Shown here: positions 24,255 to 33,048 of the stretch, piece by piece | Numbering within the stretch: position 1 is the stretch's first letter | How the letters are laid out: each line of letters starts with the position of its first letter | From: Aquimonas sp. | GTDB lineage: Bacteria > Pseudomonadota > Gammaproteobacteria > Xanthomonadales > Xanthomonadaceae | DNA: 64,000 bases | NCBI GenBank assembly: GCA_022241605.1 | Contig: JAKOMQ010000004.1 | Location: forward strand, 62,001 to 126,000 | Direction of reading: 5' to 3' | The notes under the pieces: model-generated | Told to the model about the DNA's origin: nothing | Seen by the model: the letters and a program-made list of their open reading frames with translations, nothing else | Database searches by the model: none | Translations under genes and position numbers: made by a program

Positions 24255-25580
24255 ATGATCAGCCTTACGCCCCGTCTTCCACGCCGAATCTTCCCTGCTG
24301 CCCTGCTCGGGAGCTTGCTTGCACTGGCGCTCCCCGCGGCCGCGCAGGACGCCGAGGTCGAAGAGGCCGAAGAGATGCCTGCGGTGGCGACCGAGCGCGT
24401 CAGCCTCGAGGAAGTGCGGCGTTTCGTGTCGGTGTTTCGTGCCGTGCAGCAGGCTTACGTCGACAGCGTCGACGACCAGAAACTCATGTCCGCTGCCATT
24501 CGCGGCCTGCTGACCGACCTTGACCCGCACAGCGCATACCTGGATTCCGAGGCCACGCGGTCGCTCAACGAGAGCGCCACCGGGGCCTACGGGGGGCTGG
24601 GTCTGGAGATCCTGCAGCGGCCTGACCGCAGCCTGCAGGTGATTGCGCCCATGGACGACACTCCGGCCGCTCGCGCTGGGATCCGTACCGGCGACATCAT
24701 CACCGAGCTCGACGGTGCGCCCATCAGCGCCGACAGCGTCGACCAGGCGGTCGAGAGCATGCGCGGCGAGCCCGGCACCAGCATCGTGCTGACCGTGATG
24801 CGCGAGGGCGAGACAGCGCCGCTCAAGATCAGCTTGACCCGCGAAATCATCCGCGTGGCCAGCGCCCGCGGCGAGTCGCTCGGTCGCGACTACGCCTATG
24901 TGCGCATCGCCGCCTTCCAGACTGACACCGCGGCTGAGGTGAGGCGTCGTCTGCGCGACCTGGCCGAGGGCAATGAGGGGCCGCTCAAGGGCCTTGTGCT
25001 GGACCTGCGCCGCAACCCTGGCGGCCTGCTCAACGCCGGCATCGAGGTAGCCGACCTGTTCCTGGAGGAGGGCGTTATCGTCAGCACCCGCGGTCGGCTG
25101 CCGCACGCGCGCGCGGAGTACACCGCCAAGTCGGGCGACCTGCTGGGCGGCGCGCCAATCGTGGTGCTGATCGATGGCGGCAGCGCGAGCGCCGCCGAAG
25201 TGCTGGCCGGCGCCCTGCGCGACAACCGGCGCGCGGTGATCATGGGCAGCACCAGCTTCGGCAAGGGTTCAGTGCAGACGCTGCTGCCGCTGGACAACGG
25301 GGATTCAATCAAGCTCACCACGGCGCGCTACTACACCCCGAGCGGTACTTCGATCCAGGCTGCCGGTATCGTCCCGGATATCGTCATCCCCGAGAATGCG
25401 GAGCTGCGCTACCGCGAGGGCTATGTCCCGCCCAGCCTGCGCGAAGCCGATCTTCCCGGGCACCTTGGCGCCGAGGCGGTCGAAGTCGAAGAGGACGCCG
25501 AGACGCTGGCGCGCGAGGACTACGCCGTCAACGAGGCGCTGAATCTGCTGCGCGGGTTGGCGGTGTTCGGGCGTCCTTGA
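24255..25580 (+). CDS. ctpA: S41-family C-terminal processing peptidase
   Basis: A 441-aa periplasmic protease of the CtpA/Prc family with a signal peptide (cut near residue 31). A PDZ domain spans about 100-180 (GAYGGLGLEI, ARAGIRTGDIITELDG). The catalytic Ser is in GGSASAAEVLAGAL and the Lys in GSTSFGKGSVQT, a complete Ser-Lys dyad. Such enzymes trim or degrade envelope proteins, often with a lipoprotein adaptor. It follows envC by 50 bp. Its 3' end overlaps the convergent MarR gene by 53 bp. Confidence 0.95.
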   Translation: MISLTPRLPRRIFPAALLGSLLALALPAAAQDAEVEEAEEMPAVATERVSLEEVRRFVSVFRAVQQAYVDSVDDQKLMSAAIRGLLTDLDPHSAYLDSEATRSLNESATGAYGGLGLEILQRPDRSLQVIAPMDDTPAARAGIRTGDIITELDGAPISADSVDQAVESMRGEPGTSIVLTVMREGETAPLKISLTREIIRVASARGESLGRDYAYVRIAAFQTDTAAEVRRRLRDLAEGNEGPLKGLVLDLRRNPGGLLNAGIEVADLFLEEGVIVSTRGRLPHARAEYTAKSGDLLGGAPIVVLIDGGSASAAEVLAGALRDNRRAVIMGSTSFGKGSVQTLLPLDNGDSIKLTTARYYTPSGTSIQAAGIVPDIVIPENAELRYREGYVPPSLREADLPGHLGAEAVEVEEDAETLAREDYAVNEALNLLRGLAVFGRP

Positions 25581-26103
25581 GCGAGGCTTCGGGCCCGCTC
25601 GCCATGCCGCGCAGGCGAGCTTCCGCTCCCTCGCTGGCAGCCAGCAGCCGCTCGACCAGGTGCTCCAGCTGGGAGCGCTCGGCGGCTGACAGCCCGGCCA
25701 GCAGACTGCGCTCGTAGTCCAACGCCAACGGCGCCACCAGCGCGTACACCTCCAGGCCGGCGGTGCTCAGCTTCAATGGCACCCGCCGCCGGTCGCGATC
25801 GTCCGCGCCGCGCTCGACCCGGCTGGAGGCCATCAGCCCCGCCACTGCACGGCTGACTGCGACCTTGTCCATGGCGGTTCGCTCCACCAGTTCTCCCGCG
25901 GTCAGGCCGGGGTAACGCCCCAGCACGGCCATCAGCCGCCACTCCGTGATCGACAGGTCGAAGCGCTCGGCGTAGATGCGGGCGATCGCCTGGCTCATCC
26001 GGTTCGACAGCACGGAGAGCCGGTAGGGCAGGAAGGCCTCGAGCTCCAGCGCGGCGGTGACGCTGGCCGTTTGGGGCGGCTTGCCAGAGTTGTCCGGATT
26101 CAT
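25528..26103 (-). CDS. MarR-family transcriptional regulator of the homogentisate pathway
   Basis: A 191-aa winged-helix regulator. The DNA-binding region spans ITEWRLMAVLGRYPGLTAGE, RTAMDKVAVSRAVAGLMASS and the wing DDRDRRRVPLKLS. It starts at ATG 26103 and faces hppD across 136 bp containing a palindrome within the hppD promoter, so control of tyrosine catabolism (and of itself) is inferred, as for MarR regulators next to hppD elsewhere. The C-terminus overlaps ctpA by 53 bp on the opposite strand. The open frame upstream of 26103 is a shadow of hppD. Confidence 0.9.
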   Translation of the reverse strand: MNPDNSGKPPQTASVTAALELEAFLPYRLSVLSNRMSQAIARIYAERFDLSITEWRLMAVLGRYPGLTAGELVERTAMDKVAVSRAVAGLMASSRVERGADDRDRRRVPLKLSTAGLEVYALVAPLALDYERSLLAGLSAAERSQLEHLVERLLAASEGAEARLRGMASGPEASLKDARTPPTRAADSAPR

Positions 26104-26116
26104 CCTGCACTGCACC

Positions 26117-26145
26117 TTGCAAATGGTTTCACTTGAAACTATAAA
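26117..26145 (+). promoter_or_regulatory. hppD promoter
   Basis: TTGCAA (26117-26122) and TATAAA (26140-26145) are separated by exactly 17 bp, a good sigma-70 promoter in otherwise GC-rich DNA. The predicted transcript starts near 26152, about 88 bp before hppD. Confidence 0.7.
26126..26139. promoter_or_regulatory. Candidate MarR operator in the hppD promoter spacer
   Basis: GTTTCACTTGAAAC is a perfect 6-bp inverted repeat with a 2-bp centre. It fills the spacer between the -35 and -10 of hppD and lies 23 bp before the divergent MarR start. A repressor bound here would block RNA polymerase directly. Confidence 0.65.
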
Positions 26146-26239
26146 ACGGGTTCCGTCGTGCTGGCCAGCCGCCCACGCACCCGTCCACCTATGCAGCGCC
26201 GCCCAGGCGTCTGCCTTGCAGCCCTCAGAGGAGCCCCGG

Positions 26240-27322
26240 ATGAACGCCCAGCCCAACCTTGGCATGCAGGTGACCACGTTCGAGAACCCGATGGGAATCA
26301 ATGGTTTCGAGTTCGTAGAATTCGCCGCTCCCGCGGGCAACATTGACCTGCACGCGCTGTTCCGCAAGATGGGGTTCAGCCCCGTTCTGAAGCACCGCAC
26401 GCGCCCGATTACGGTCTATCGGCAGGGCGGGGTCAACTTTCTGATCAACGAAGACCCCGACAGCTTCGCCGCCGATTTCGCCGCCCAGCACGGGCCCAGC
26501 GCGTGCGGGTTCGGCATCCGCTTCACCGAGCCGGTGGCCGAGGTGGAGCGCAAGGTCATCGCCAACGGCGGCGAGCGCATCAGCCACAAGCCGGCCAGCC
26601 GCGCCATCGAGGCACCGGTGGTCAAGGGCATCGGCGACTGCATGCTCTACCTCGTGCCCAGCGAGGGCGACGCCTATGCGTCCGACTTCGTGGCCATTGA
26701 AGGCGCGGATCCCAATCCGCAGGGTTTCGGCCTGACCTTCATCGACCACCTGACCCATAACCTGTTCTTCGGGAACATGGAAAAGTGGTCGAACTACTAC
26801 GAGCGCCTGTTCAACTTCCGCGAGATCCGCTACTTCGACATCAAGGGCGCCAAGACCGGCCTGGTGTCGAAAGCGATGACCGCGCCGGACGGCGTCGTGC
26901 GCATCCCGCTGAACGAGTCGTCCGATCCGAAGAGCCAGATCAACGAGTACCTGGACCAGTACAAGGGCGAGGGCATCCAGCATATCGCCTGCTTCACGGA
27001 CGACATCTACGCGACCGTCGAGGCCATGCGCGCACAGGGCGTGGAGTTCCTGGATACGCCGAATGCCTACTTCGAGGTCATCGACGAACGCATTCCCGAC
27101 CACGGCGAAGACGTGGCGCGGCTGGCCAAGAACAAGATCCTGATCGACGCCGACCCCGAGACCAAGCAGCGCAAGCTGCTGCAGATCTTCACCCAGAACG
27201 CGATCGGACCGATCTTCTTCGAGATAATCCAGCGCAAGGGCAACGAGGGGTTTGGCGAAGGCAACTTCCAGGCGCTGTTCGAGAGCATCGAGCGGGATCA
27301 GATGAAGCGCGGGTTTTTGTAA
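26240..27322 (+). CDS. hppD: 4-hydroxyphenylpyruvate dioxygenase
   Basis: A 360-aa Fe(II) dioxygenase converting 4-hydroxyphenylpyruvate to homogentisate. The three metal ligands of the family are present as His170 (FIDHLTHN), His248 (GIQHIAC) and Glu328 (IFFEIIQRKG). Two vicinal-oxygen-chelate halves are recognisable. ATG 26240 has AGAGGAG upstream and matches the family N-terminus (FENPMGINGFEFVEF). It heads the catabolic genes hppD-hmgA-fahA-maiA, but the DUF559 cassette lies between it and hmgA. Confidence 0.97.
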   Translation: MNAQPNLGMQVTTFENPMGINGFEFVEFAAPAGNIDLHALFRKMGFSPVLKHRTRPITVYRQGGVNFLINEDPDSFAADFAAQHGPSACGFGIRFTEPVAEVERKVIANGGERISHKPASRAIEAPVVKGIGDCMLYLVPSEGDAYASDFVAIEGADPNPQGFGLTFIDHLTHNLFFGNMEKWSNYYERLFNFREIRYFDIKGAKTGLVSKAMTAPDGVVRIPLNESSDPKSQINEYLDQYKGEGIQHIACFTDDIYATVEAMRAQGVEFLDTPNAYFEVIDERIPDHGEDVARLAKNKILIDADPETKQRKLLQIFTQNAIGPIFFEIIQRKGNEGFGEGNFQALFESIERDQMKRGFL

Positions 27323-27332
27323 GGGCCGGGGT

Positions 27333-27384
27333 GGGGATTCGGGATTCGGGATTCGAGGTTCGAGGTTCGAGGTTCGAGGTTCGA
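27333..27384. repeat. Heptamer array after hppD (GGGATTC then GAGGTTC)
   Basis: Starting 10 bp after the hppD stop, GGGATTC heptamers pass into four exact GAGGTTC heptamers, so two versions of the 7-bp unit stand in tandem. It ends 60 bp before the CCCCTCTCCC-bounded cassette. Confidence 0.8.
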
Positions 27385-27443
27385 TGAGCATTCCGAGCGT
27401 GCTACGACGACCGTGTGTCGCCAGCCTGCGCTCTTGATTTGAG

Positions 27444-27877
27444 CCCCTCTCCCTGTGGGAGAGGGGTTGGGGAGAGGGTCCGGTATGGCCGAACGCGTCA
27501 TTCCACCGCTGCCGACTGAAACCCTGGACAACGCCCGCCGGCTGCGTCAATCGATGACCGACGCCGAGCTGGCGCTGTGGTACCACCTGCGCGCCGGCCG
27601 TTTCGGGGGCTTCAAATTTCGCAGGCAGCATCCCATTCCGCCTTACGTCGTTGATTTCGTCTGCGTCGCGCAGCGGCTGTTGATCGAACTGGATGGGTCG
27701 CAGCACTCGCAAAGCGTTGATGCAGACAGAAGCAGGTTTCTTGAGCGCGCGGGCTTCCGGCCGCTGCGCTTCTGGAATCACGACGTGCTGACCCAAACTG
27801 AATCAGTGCTGGCGCGGATCTGGAGTGCGCTGCACGACCGGACCCTCTCCCCAACCCCTCTCCCACGGGGAGAGGGG
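27444..27877. mobile_element. Inverted-repeat cassette carrying a DUF559 nuclease gene
   Basis: Two 40-bp units face each other: 27444-27483 and 27838-27877 are reverse complements at 39 of 40 positions. Each contains an internal hairpin (CCCCTCTCCC...GGGAGAGGGG). The 354 bp between them hold almost only the DUF559 gene, whose ATG is 1 bp inside the left unit and whose last codons are in the right unit. The cassette splits hppD from hmgA. The same repeat occurs in two other inverted pairs in this window without a nuclease gene. Mobility is inferred from this structure; no target duplication was identified. Confidence 0.65.
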
Positions 27878-27889
27878 CTTGATCGATAA
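27485..27889 (+). CDS. DUF559 (Vsr-like) endonuclease-domain protein
   Basis: A 134-aa protein of the DUF559 family, related to Vsr mismatch endonucleases of the PD-(D/E)XK/restriction-like fold. The visible family core is [20 protein letters not shown], then [13 protein letters not shown] (candidate catalytic Asp), and [10 protein letters not shown] (acidic and His residues), so the active site looks intact. The final residues, [15 protein letters not shown], are encoded by the right inverted repeat. Its stop is 8 bp before the first possible hmgA start, so it may be cotranscribed with the catabolic genes. The cellular role of DUF559 proteins is not established. Confidence 0.85.
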   Translation: MAERVIPPLPTETLDNARRLRQSMTDAELALWYHLRAGRFGGFKFRRQHPIPPYVVDFVCVAQRLLIELDGSQHSQSVDADRSRFLERAGFRPLRFWNHDVLTQTESVLARIWSALHDRTLSPTPLPRGEGLDR

Positions 27890-27944
27890 CCCCAGCCATG
27901 CCGCAAACCCCCGCGTCACCGGAAACCCCAGCCATGCCGCAAAC
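27888..27944. repeat. Direct repeat containing two candidate hmgA starts
   Basis: A 21-bp sequence, AACCCCAGCCATGCCGCAAA plus C, occurs at 27888-27908 and again at 27924-27944, 36 bp apart and in frame. Each copy contains an ATG, and the first overlaps the DUF559 stop. It looks like a local tandem duplication of the hmgA initiation region. Confidence 0.85.
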
Positions 27945-29232
27945 TGCCACCTACCTCACCGGCTTCGCCAACGATTTCGCCACCGAGGCCCTGCCCGGTG
28001 CGCTGCCGATTGGCCGCAACTCGCCGCAGCGCTGTGCGTATGGCCTCTACGCCGAGCAGATCTCGGGCAGCGCATTCACCGCGCCGCGGCACGCCAATCG
28101 CCGCAGCTGGATGTACCGCATCCGCCCGGCGGCGATCCACGGCCGCTTCGAGCCCTACGCGCAGCCGCGTTTCCACAACCGCTTCGACGAGATCGCAGTC
28201 AGCCCCGAGCAGTACCGCTGGAGCCCGCTGCCGCTGCCGACGGCGCCCACCGACTTCATCGATGGCCTGTTCAGCATGGGCGGCAACGGTGGCCCGGACG
28301 CCAGCGGCATCGCCGTGCATCTGTATGCCGCCAACCGCGACATGGTCGACCGCTACTTCTACAGCGCCGACAGCGAACTGCTGGTGGTGCCTCAGCTCGG
28401 CCGCCTCTGCATCGATACCGAGCTCGGCCGCATCGAAGTGGAGCCGCAGCAGATCGCGGTGCTGCCGCGCGGCGTGCGCTTCACGGTGAACCTGCCGGAC
28501 GGCGAGGCCCGCGGCTACGTTTGCGAGAACTTCGGTGCGCTGCTCAAGCTGCCCGACCTCGGCGTGATCGGCAGCAATGGCCTGGCCAATCCGCGTGACT
28601 TCGAAACCCCGGTGGCGCGTTACGAACAGCGTGACGGTGAGTTCGAGCTGATCGCCAAGTTCCAGGGCCAGCTGTGGCGCGCGCCGATCGGCCACAGCCC
28701 GCTGGATGTCGTGGCCTGGCACGGCAATTACGCGCCCTATCGCTACGACCTGCGGCGCTTCAACACCATCGGTTCGATCAGCTACGACCACCCGGACCCG
28801 TCGATCTTCCTGGTGCTGCATTCGCCGGGCGAGGCCGAGGGCGTGAGCAATCTCGACTTCGTGATCTTCCCGCCGCGCTGGCTGGTGGCGCAGAACACCT
28901 TTCGCCCGCCGTGGTTCCACCGCAACGTGGCCAGCGAGTTCATGGGCCTGGTGCACGGCGCCTACGACGCCAAGGCCGAAGGCTTCGTGCCGGGCGGGGC
29001 CTCGCTGCACAACTGCATGAGCGGGCACGGCCCGGATGCAGCGACCTTCGACAAGGCATCGAAAGCGGATCTGTCCAAGCCCGATGTGATCACCGATACC
29101 ATGGCCTTCATGTTCGAAGCACCGCGGGTGATCCGCCCGAGCCGGCAGGCGATCGAAGCCGCGCACCGCCAGCGCGACTACCCGGACTGCTGGGCCGGAC
29201 TGCGCGCGAATTTCGACGCTTCTGCTCCCTGA
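27934..29232 (+). CDS. hmgA: Homogentisate 1,2-dioxygenase
   Basis: A 432-aa cupin Fe(II) ring-cleaving enzyme converting homogentisate to maleylacetoacetate. Recognisable regions are [31 protein letters not shown] and the C-terminal [20 protein letters not shown], containing metal and catalytic His residues. ATG 27934 gives the family start and length (about 433). An in-frame ATG at 27898, created by a 36-bp duplication, would add 12 residues ([12 protein letters not shown]) without family resemblance. fahA and maiA follow on the same strand. Confidence 0.95.
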   Translation: MPQTATYLTGFANDFATEALPGALPIGRNSPQRCAYGLYAEQISGSAFTAPRHANRRSWMYRIRPAAIHGRFEPYAQPRFHNRFDEIAVSPEQYRWSPLPLPTAPTDFIDGLFSMGGNGGPDASGIAVHLYAANRDMVDRYFYSADSELLVVPQLGRLCIDTELGRIEVEPQQIAVLPRGVRFTVNLPDGEARGYVCENFGALLKLPDLGVIGSNGLANPRDFETPVARYEQRDGEFELIAKFQGQLWRAPIGHSPLDVVAWHGNYAPYRYDLRRFNTIGSISYDHPDPSIFLVLHSPGEAEGVSNLDFVIFPPRWLVAQNTFRPPWFHRNVASEFMGLVHGAYDAKAEGFVPGGASLHNCMSGHGPDAATFDKASKADLSKPDVITDTMAFMFEAPRVIRPSRQAIEAAHRQRDYPDCWAGLRANFDASAP

Positions 29233-29279
29233 CCCTTTCTGGCTCGCGTACTCCGCGAACCGAGCACCAAGGACACTCG

Positions 29280-30272
29280 ATGAAACTTGCAAGCCTCAAG
29301 GAAGGCGGCCGCGACGGCAGCCTGATCGTGGTCTCGAACGACCTCAGCCGCGCCGTGCGTGTGCCGCAGATCGCGCCGACCCTGCAGCGCGCACTGGAGG
29401 ATTGGAGCATGATCGCGCCGCGCCTGAACGCGGTGTACGAGCAGCTGCAGTCCGGTGCCGACAGCGTGGAAGGGCAGGGCGTGTTCTCGGTGGACACCAC
29501 CGCACTGGCGGCGCCGCTGCCGCGCGCCTACGAATTCGTCGACGGCTCGGCCTATCTGCCGCACGTCGAGCGCGTGCGCCGCGCGCGCGGGGCCACGGTG
29601 CCAGAGAGCTTCTACGTCGATCCGCTGATGTACCACGCCGTCGGCGCCGGCTTTTACGGCCCGAACGATCCGGTACGCGTGCCGGATGAAGCCTACGGGA
29701 TCGATCTCGAAGCCGAGGTGGTCGTGGTGACCGACGATGTGCCGATGGGCGTGTCGGCCGAGTCTGCCGCAGACCACATCCAATTGGTCGGCCTGATCAA
29801 CGATGTCAGCCTGCGCAATCTGATTCCGGACGAACTCGCCAAGGGCTTCGGCTTCCTGCAGTCGAAGCCACGCTCGACCCTGTCGCCGGTGTTCGTGACG
29901 CCCGACGAGCTCGGCGAGGACTGGCAGGACAGCAAGATCCACCGTCCGCTGCTCAGCCACATCAACGGCGCATGGTTCGGCGCGCCTGAGGCGGGCGTCG
30001 ACATGCAGTTCAACTTCGCCCAGTTGATCGCGCACGCCGCGAGAACCCGTCCGCTGGTCGCCGGCAGCATCGTCGGCTCAGGCACCGTCGCCAACGAAGA
30101 CGAAGGCAAGGGCGCGTCCTGCCTGGCCGAAAAGCGCATGCTGGAGATCATTCGTGACGGCAAACCCAGCACGCCCTTCATGAAGTTCGGCGACCGCGTG
30201 CGCATTGAGATGCTCGACCGCGAAGGTCGCACGATTTTTGGCGCCATCGATCAGGTCATGGAACGCGGCTGA
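29280..30272 (+). CDS. fahA: Fumarylacetoacetate hydrolase
   Basis: A 330-aa FAH-family enzyme performing the last step, fumarylacetoacetate to fumarate and acetoacetate. The C-terminal FAH domain has the metal-binding acidic cluster (YGIDLEAEVVVVTDDVPMG) and NDVSLRNLIPDELAKGFGF. An N-terminal SH3-like region (MKLASLKEGGRDGSLIVVSN) precedes it. ATG 29280 has AAGGA upstream. It lies 47 bp after hmgA. Confidence 0.94.
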   Translation: MKLASLKEGGRDGSLIVVSNDLSRAVRVPQIAPTLQRALEDWSMIAPRLNAVYEQLQSGADSVEGQGVFSVDTTALAAPLPRAYEFVDGSAYLPHVERVRRARGATVPESFYVDPLMYHAVGAGFYGPNDPVRVPDEAYGIDLEAEVVVVTDDVPMGVSAESAADHIQLVGLINDVSLRNLIPDELAKGFGFLQSKPRSTLSPVFVTPDELGEDWQDSKIHRPLLSHINGAWFGAPEAGVDMQFNFAQLIAHAARTRPLVAGSIVGSGTVANEDEGKGASCLAEKRMLEIIRDGKPSTPFMKFGDRVRIEMLDREGRTIFGAIDQVMERG

Positions 30273-30363
30273 AGGGACTTGCGGCGTAGGTTCGCGCGCC
30301 GGGCTTGTTCCGTCCATGCCCGACGCGCTAGATTCCGTGAACGCCATCACGTTGGAGCCCGCC

Positions 30364-31026
30364 ATGAGCGAGATGCTGACCCTCTACAGCTACTGGCGCT
30401 CCAGTGCGGCCTACCGGGTGCGCATCGCCCTGCATCTCAAGGGCCTCGCTTACGCTCAGCATCCGATTCACCTCTTGAACGAGGGCGGCGAGCAGCGTCT
30501 GCCTGAGTATCGGGTCGTCAATCCGCAGGCCCTGGTGCCGGTGCTTATGGACGGCGAACGCATCATCCGGCAGTCGCTGGCGATCCTCGAATACCTCGAC
30601 GAGAGCTTCCCCAGCCCGACCCTGCTGCCCGCATTGGCCCGCGATCGTGCCCGCGTCCGCGGCCTGGCCCAGCTGGTCGCCTGCGACATCCACCCGCTCA
30701 ACAACCTGCGCGTGCTGCAGTACCTGGAGCGGGAATGGTCGATGGAGCAGCCTGCGCGTGAGGTCTGGGCGCGTCATTGGATCGCCGAAGGCTTTGCCGC
30801 CTTCGAGGCCCTCGTGCGCGATAACCCCAGCACCGGCGATTACTGCGAGGGCGAGATGCCGACCATCGCCGACTGCTGCCTGATCCCGCAGCTCTACAAT
30901 GCACGTCGCCTGCAGCTGGACCTCGATCCCTATCCGACCCTGCTGCGCATCGAACGCAACTGCCTGGACCTGCCCGCCTTCCAGCAGGCCGCACCCGAGC
31001 GGCAGCCGGACGCGCCGCGGGCCTGA
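30364..31026 (+). CDS. maiA: Maleylacetoacetate isomerase
   Basis: A 220-aa zeta-class glutathione transferase isomerising maleylacetoacetate to fumarylacetoacetate. The catalytic N-terminal motif is YSYWRSSAAYRVRIAL, and the signature HPLNNLRVLQYL lies in the C-terminal domain. It is 91 bp after fahA. An in-frame ATG at 30316 would lengthen the N-terminus by 16 unlikely residues. It is last in the pathway cluster; a hairpin follows before fabB. Confidence 0.94.
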   Translation: MSEMLTLYSYWRSSAAYRVRIALHLKGLAYAQHPIHLLNEGGEQRLPEYRVVNPQALVPVLMDGERIIRQSLAILEYLDESFPSPTLLPALARDRARVRGLAQLVACDIHPLNNLRVLQYLEREWSMEQPAREVWARHWIAEGFAAFEALVRDNPSTGDYCEGEMPTIADCCLIPQLYNARRLQLDLDPYPTLLRIERNCLDLPAFQQAAPERQPDAPRA

Positions 31027-31139
31027 GCAGCCACCCAGCGATCTAGCGCGTGTCCGTCGCGCCCTGACGCGGCCCGGCCTCGCAGGGGGCGTCGGCCTGG
31101 GGTGGACTCGCGCGGATCCGGTGACCGTTGGATGCGGGC

Positions 31140-31164
31140 AACTCCGCTTGCAGGTCGCGGAGTT
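31140..31164. terminator. Hairpin between convergent maiA and fabB
   Basis: AACTCCGC (31140-31147) and GCGGAGTT (31157-31164) form a perfect 8-bp stem with a 9-nt loop. There is no long T tract, so it is a possible terminator only. Confidence 0.45.
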
Positions 31165-31210
31165 CAGGCTATACCAGCTGGCCTATCCCGCTTCGTCGTG
31201 GTGGTGCACT

Positions 31211-32434
31211 TTAGAGTTGGGATGGCCTTGAAATCACCAGGCATGCGTTGGTCCCACCGAATCCGAAGCTGTTCGACAGCACCGTCCGCATTGGTGCGGT
31301 GCTGGTAACTCGGAGCAAGGGCGCATCCCCCAACTCCGCATCCGGTGTATCGACATTCGCAGAGCCCGCCATGAAGCCGCCGTGCAGCATTGCCAGGCAG
31401 TAGATCGCCTCATGCACGCCGGCCGCGCCCAGCGAGTGTCCAGAAAGCGATTTGGTGGACGAAAACGGCGGGATCGCCGTGCCGAAGACCTCGCGAAGGG
31501 CGCGCAGCTCGGTGAGATCACCCAGCGGTGTCGAGGTGCCGTGGGTGTTGATGTAGTCAATGGGCTGATCCAGGCCGGCGGTGGCCTGGCGCATGCACGC
31601 GACGGCACCTTCGCCCGAGGGCGCGACCATGTCGGCGCCATCCGAGGTGGCGCCGTAGCCGACGATCTCGGCCAGGATCCGTGCGCCGCGCGCCTGGGCA
31701 TGTTCCAGCGCCTCCAGCACCAGCGCACCGCCGCCGCCGGCGATGACGAAGCCGTCGCGGTCGGCGTCATACGCACGCGAGGCGGTCTCGGGCGTGTCAT
31801 TGCGCTTCGTCGACAGTGCGCCCATGCCGTCGAACAGGCTGGCCATGCCCCAGGAGTTCTCCTCGCCGCCGCCGGCGAACATCACCTCCTGCAGGCCCCA
31901 GGCGATCTGCTGGGCCGCCGCGCCGATGCAGTGGGCCGAGGTGGCGCAGGCCGAGCTGATCGAGTAATTGATGCCGCGCACCTTGAAGCGGGTGGAGAGG
32001 CAGGCCGATACCGTCGAGGCCATGGTGCGGGTGACCTGGTAGGGGCCAACGCGGCGCACGCCGCGGCTGCGCAGGGTATCGGCGGCGTCGATCTGGTGGG
32101 CCGGTGAGCCGCCGCCCGAACCCATGATCAGGCCGGTGCGTGGGTGACTGATCTGCTCCGGCGCAAGCCCCGCCATGGCGATGGCGTCCTCGAGTGCGAC
32201 GCTGGCATAGGCCGCGGCGTCGCCCATGAAGCGGCGGTCGCGGCGGTCGATGCGGGCCTCCAGATCAATCTTCGGCACGCCGGCGATCTGGCTGCGCAGT
32301 CCGGCCTCGGCGAACTCCTCGCAGCGGCGAATGCCGGAGCGGCCTTCGCGCAGGCTGGTCGACACGCTGTCCAGCGCATTGCCCAGGCAGCTGACGATGC
32401 CGGCCCCGGTGATGACAACACGGCGCGGCTGCAT
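31211..32434 (-). CDS. fabB: 3-oxoacyl-ACP synthase I
   Basis: A 407-aa beta-ketoacyl-ACP synthase elongating unsaturated acyl chains. The catalytic Cys is in [15 protein letters not shown] and the two His in [11 protein letters not shown] and [17 protein letters not shown]. Its ATG shares a base with the fabA stop (TGATG), so it is translationally coupled. The open frame upstream is a shadow of fabA. FabA-FabB pairing marks the anaerobic unsaturated fatty acid route of gammaproteobacteria. Confidence 0.96.
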   Translation of the reverse strand: MQPRRVVITGAGIVSCLGNALDSVSTSLREGRSGIRRCEEFAEAGLRSQIAGVPKIDLEARIDRRDRRFMGDAAAYASVALEDAIAMAGLAPEQISHPRTGLIMGSGGGSPAHQIDAADTLRSRGVRRVGPYQVTRTMASTVSACLSTRFKVRGINYSISSACATSAHCIGAAAQQIAWGLQEVMFAGGGEENSWGMASLFDGMGALSTKRNDTPETASRAYDADRDGFVIAGGGGALVLEALEHAQARGARILAEIVGYGATSDGADMVAPSGEGAVACMRQATAGLDQPIDYINTHGTSTPLGDLTELRALREVFGTAIPPFSSTKSLSGHSLGAAGVHEAIYCLAMLHGGFMAGSANVDTPDAELGDAPLLRVTSTAPMRTVLSNSFGFGGTNACLVISRPSQL

Positions 32435-32943
32435 CAGAACCCCGAGGTGTCGGTGAACAGGCCCACCCGAAGGTCCTTGGCGGTGTAGATCTCGCGCCCG
32501 TCCACTGACATGCAGGCGTCGGCCACGATCATGTTGAGCTTGCGCCGCACCACCCGCTTGACGTCGATCAGGTAGCGCACCTGCTTCGCCGTCGGCAGCA
32601 CCTGGCCGGAGAAGCGCACCTCGCCGACGCCCAGCGCGCGCCCACGGCCGGGCAGGCCCTGCCAAGTGAGAAAGAAACCGGCCAGCTGCCACATCGCGTC
32701 GAGCCCGAGGCAGCCCGGCATCACCGGGTCGCCACGGAAATGACTGTCGAAAAACCACAGGTCAGGGCGGATATCGAGCTCGGCCTCGATCTCGCCCAGA
32801 CCGTGCGCGCCGCCCTCGGCGGTGATCCGGGTGATGCGGTCGAACATCAACATGGGAGGCAGCGGCAGGCGTGCCTGGCTGCCTTCAAAAAGTCGGCCCT
32901 CGCCGGAGGCGATCAGCTGGTCGCGATCAAAGGAGTCAAACAT
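32434..32943 (-). CDS. fabA: 3-hydroxydecanoyl-ACP dehydratase/isomerase
   Basis: A 169-aa hot-dog enzyme that dehydrates 3-hydroxydecanoyl-ACP and isomerises trans-2 to cis-3-decenoyl-ACP. Catalytic His68 and Asp82 lie in [20 protein letters not shown], equivalent to His70 and Asp84 of E. coli. It is the first gene of fabA-fabB. The DUF1826 gene lies 105 bp upstream on the same strand. Confidence 0.97.
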   Translation of the reverse strand: MFDSFDRDQLIASGEGRLFEGSQARLPLPPMLMFDRITRITAEGGAHGLGEIEAELDIRPDLWFFDSHFRGDPVMPGCLGLDAMWQLAGFFLTWQGLPGRGRALGVGEVRFSGQVLPTAKQVRYLIDVKRVVRRKLNMIVADACMSVDGREIYTAKDLRVGLFTDTSGF

Positions 32944-33048
32944 ATGTTCCGGCCCTGACTGCCGCCCGGTGCGGCTTGAGGCGCGGATTATCCGACAAAA
33001 CGGAACAACTGTTCACCCACTGGGAGTCGGCCGGGCGCACCGGGCCGA

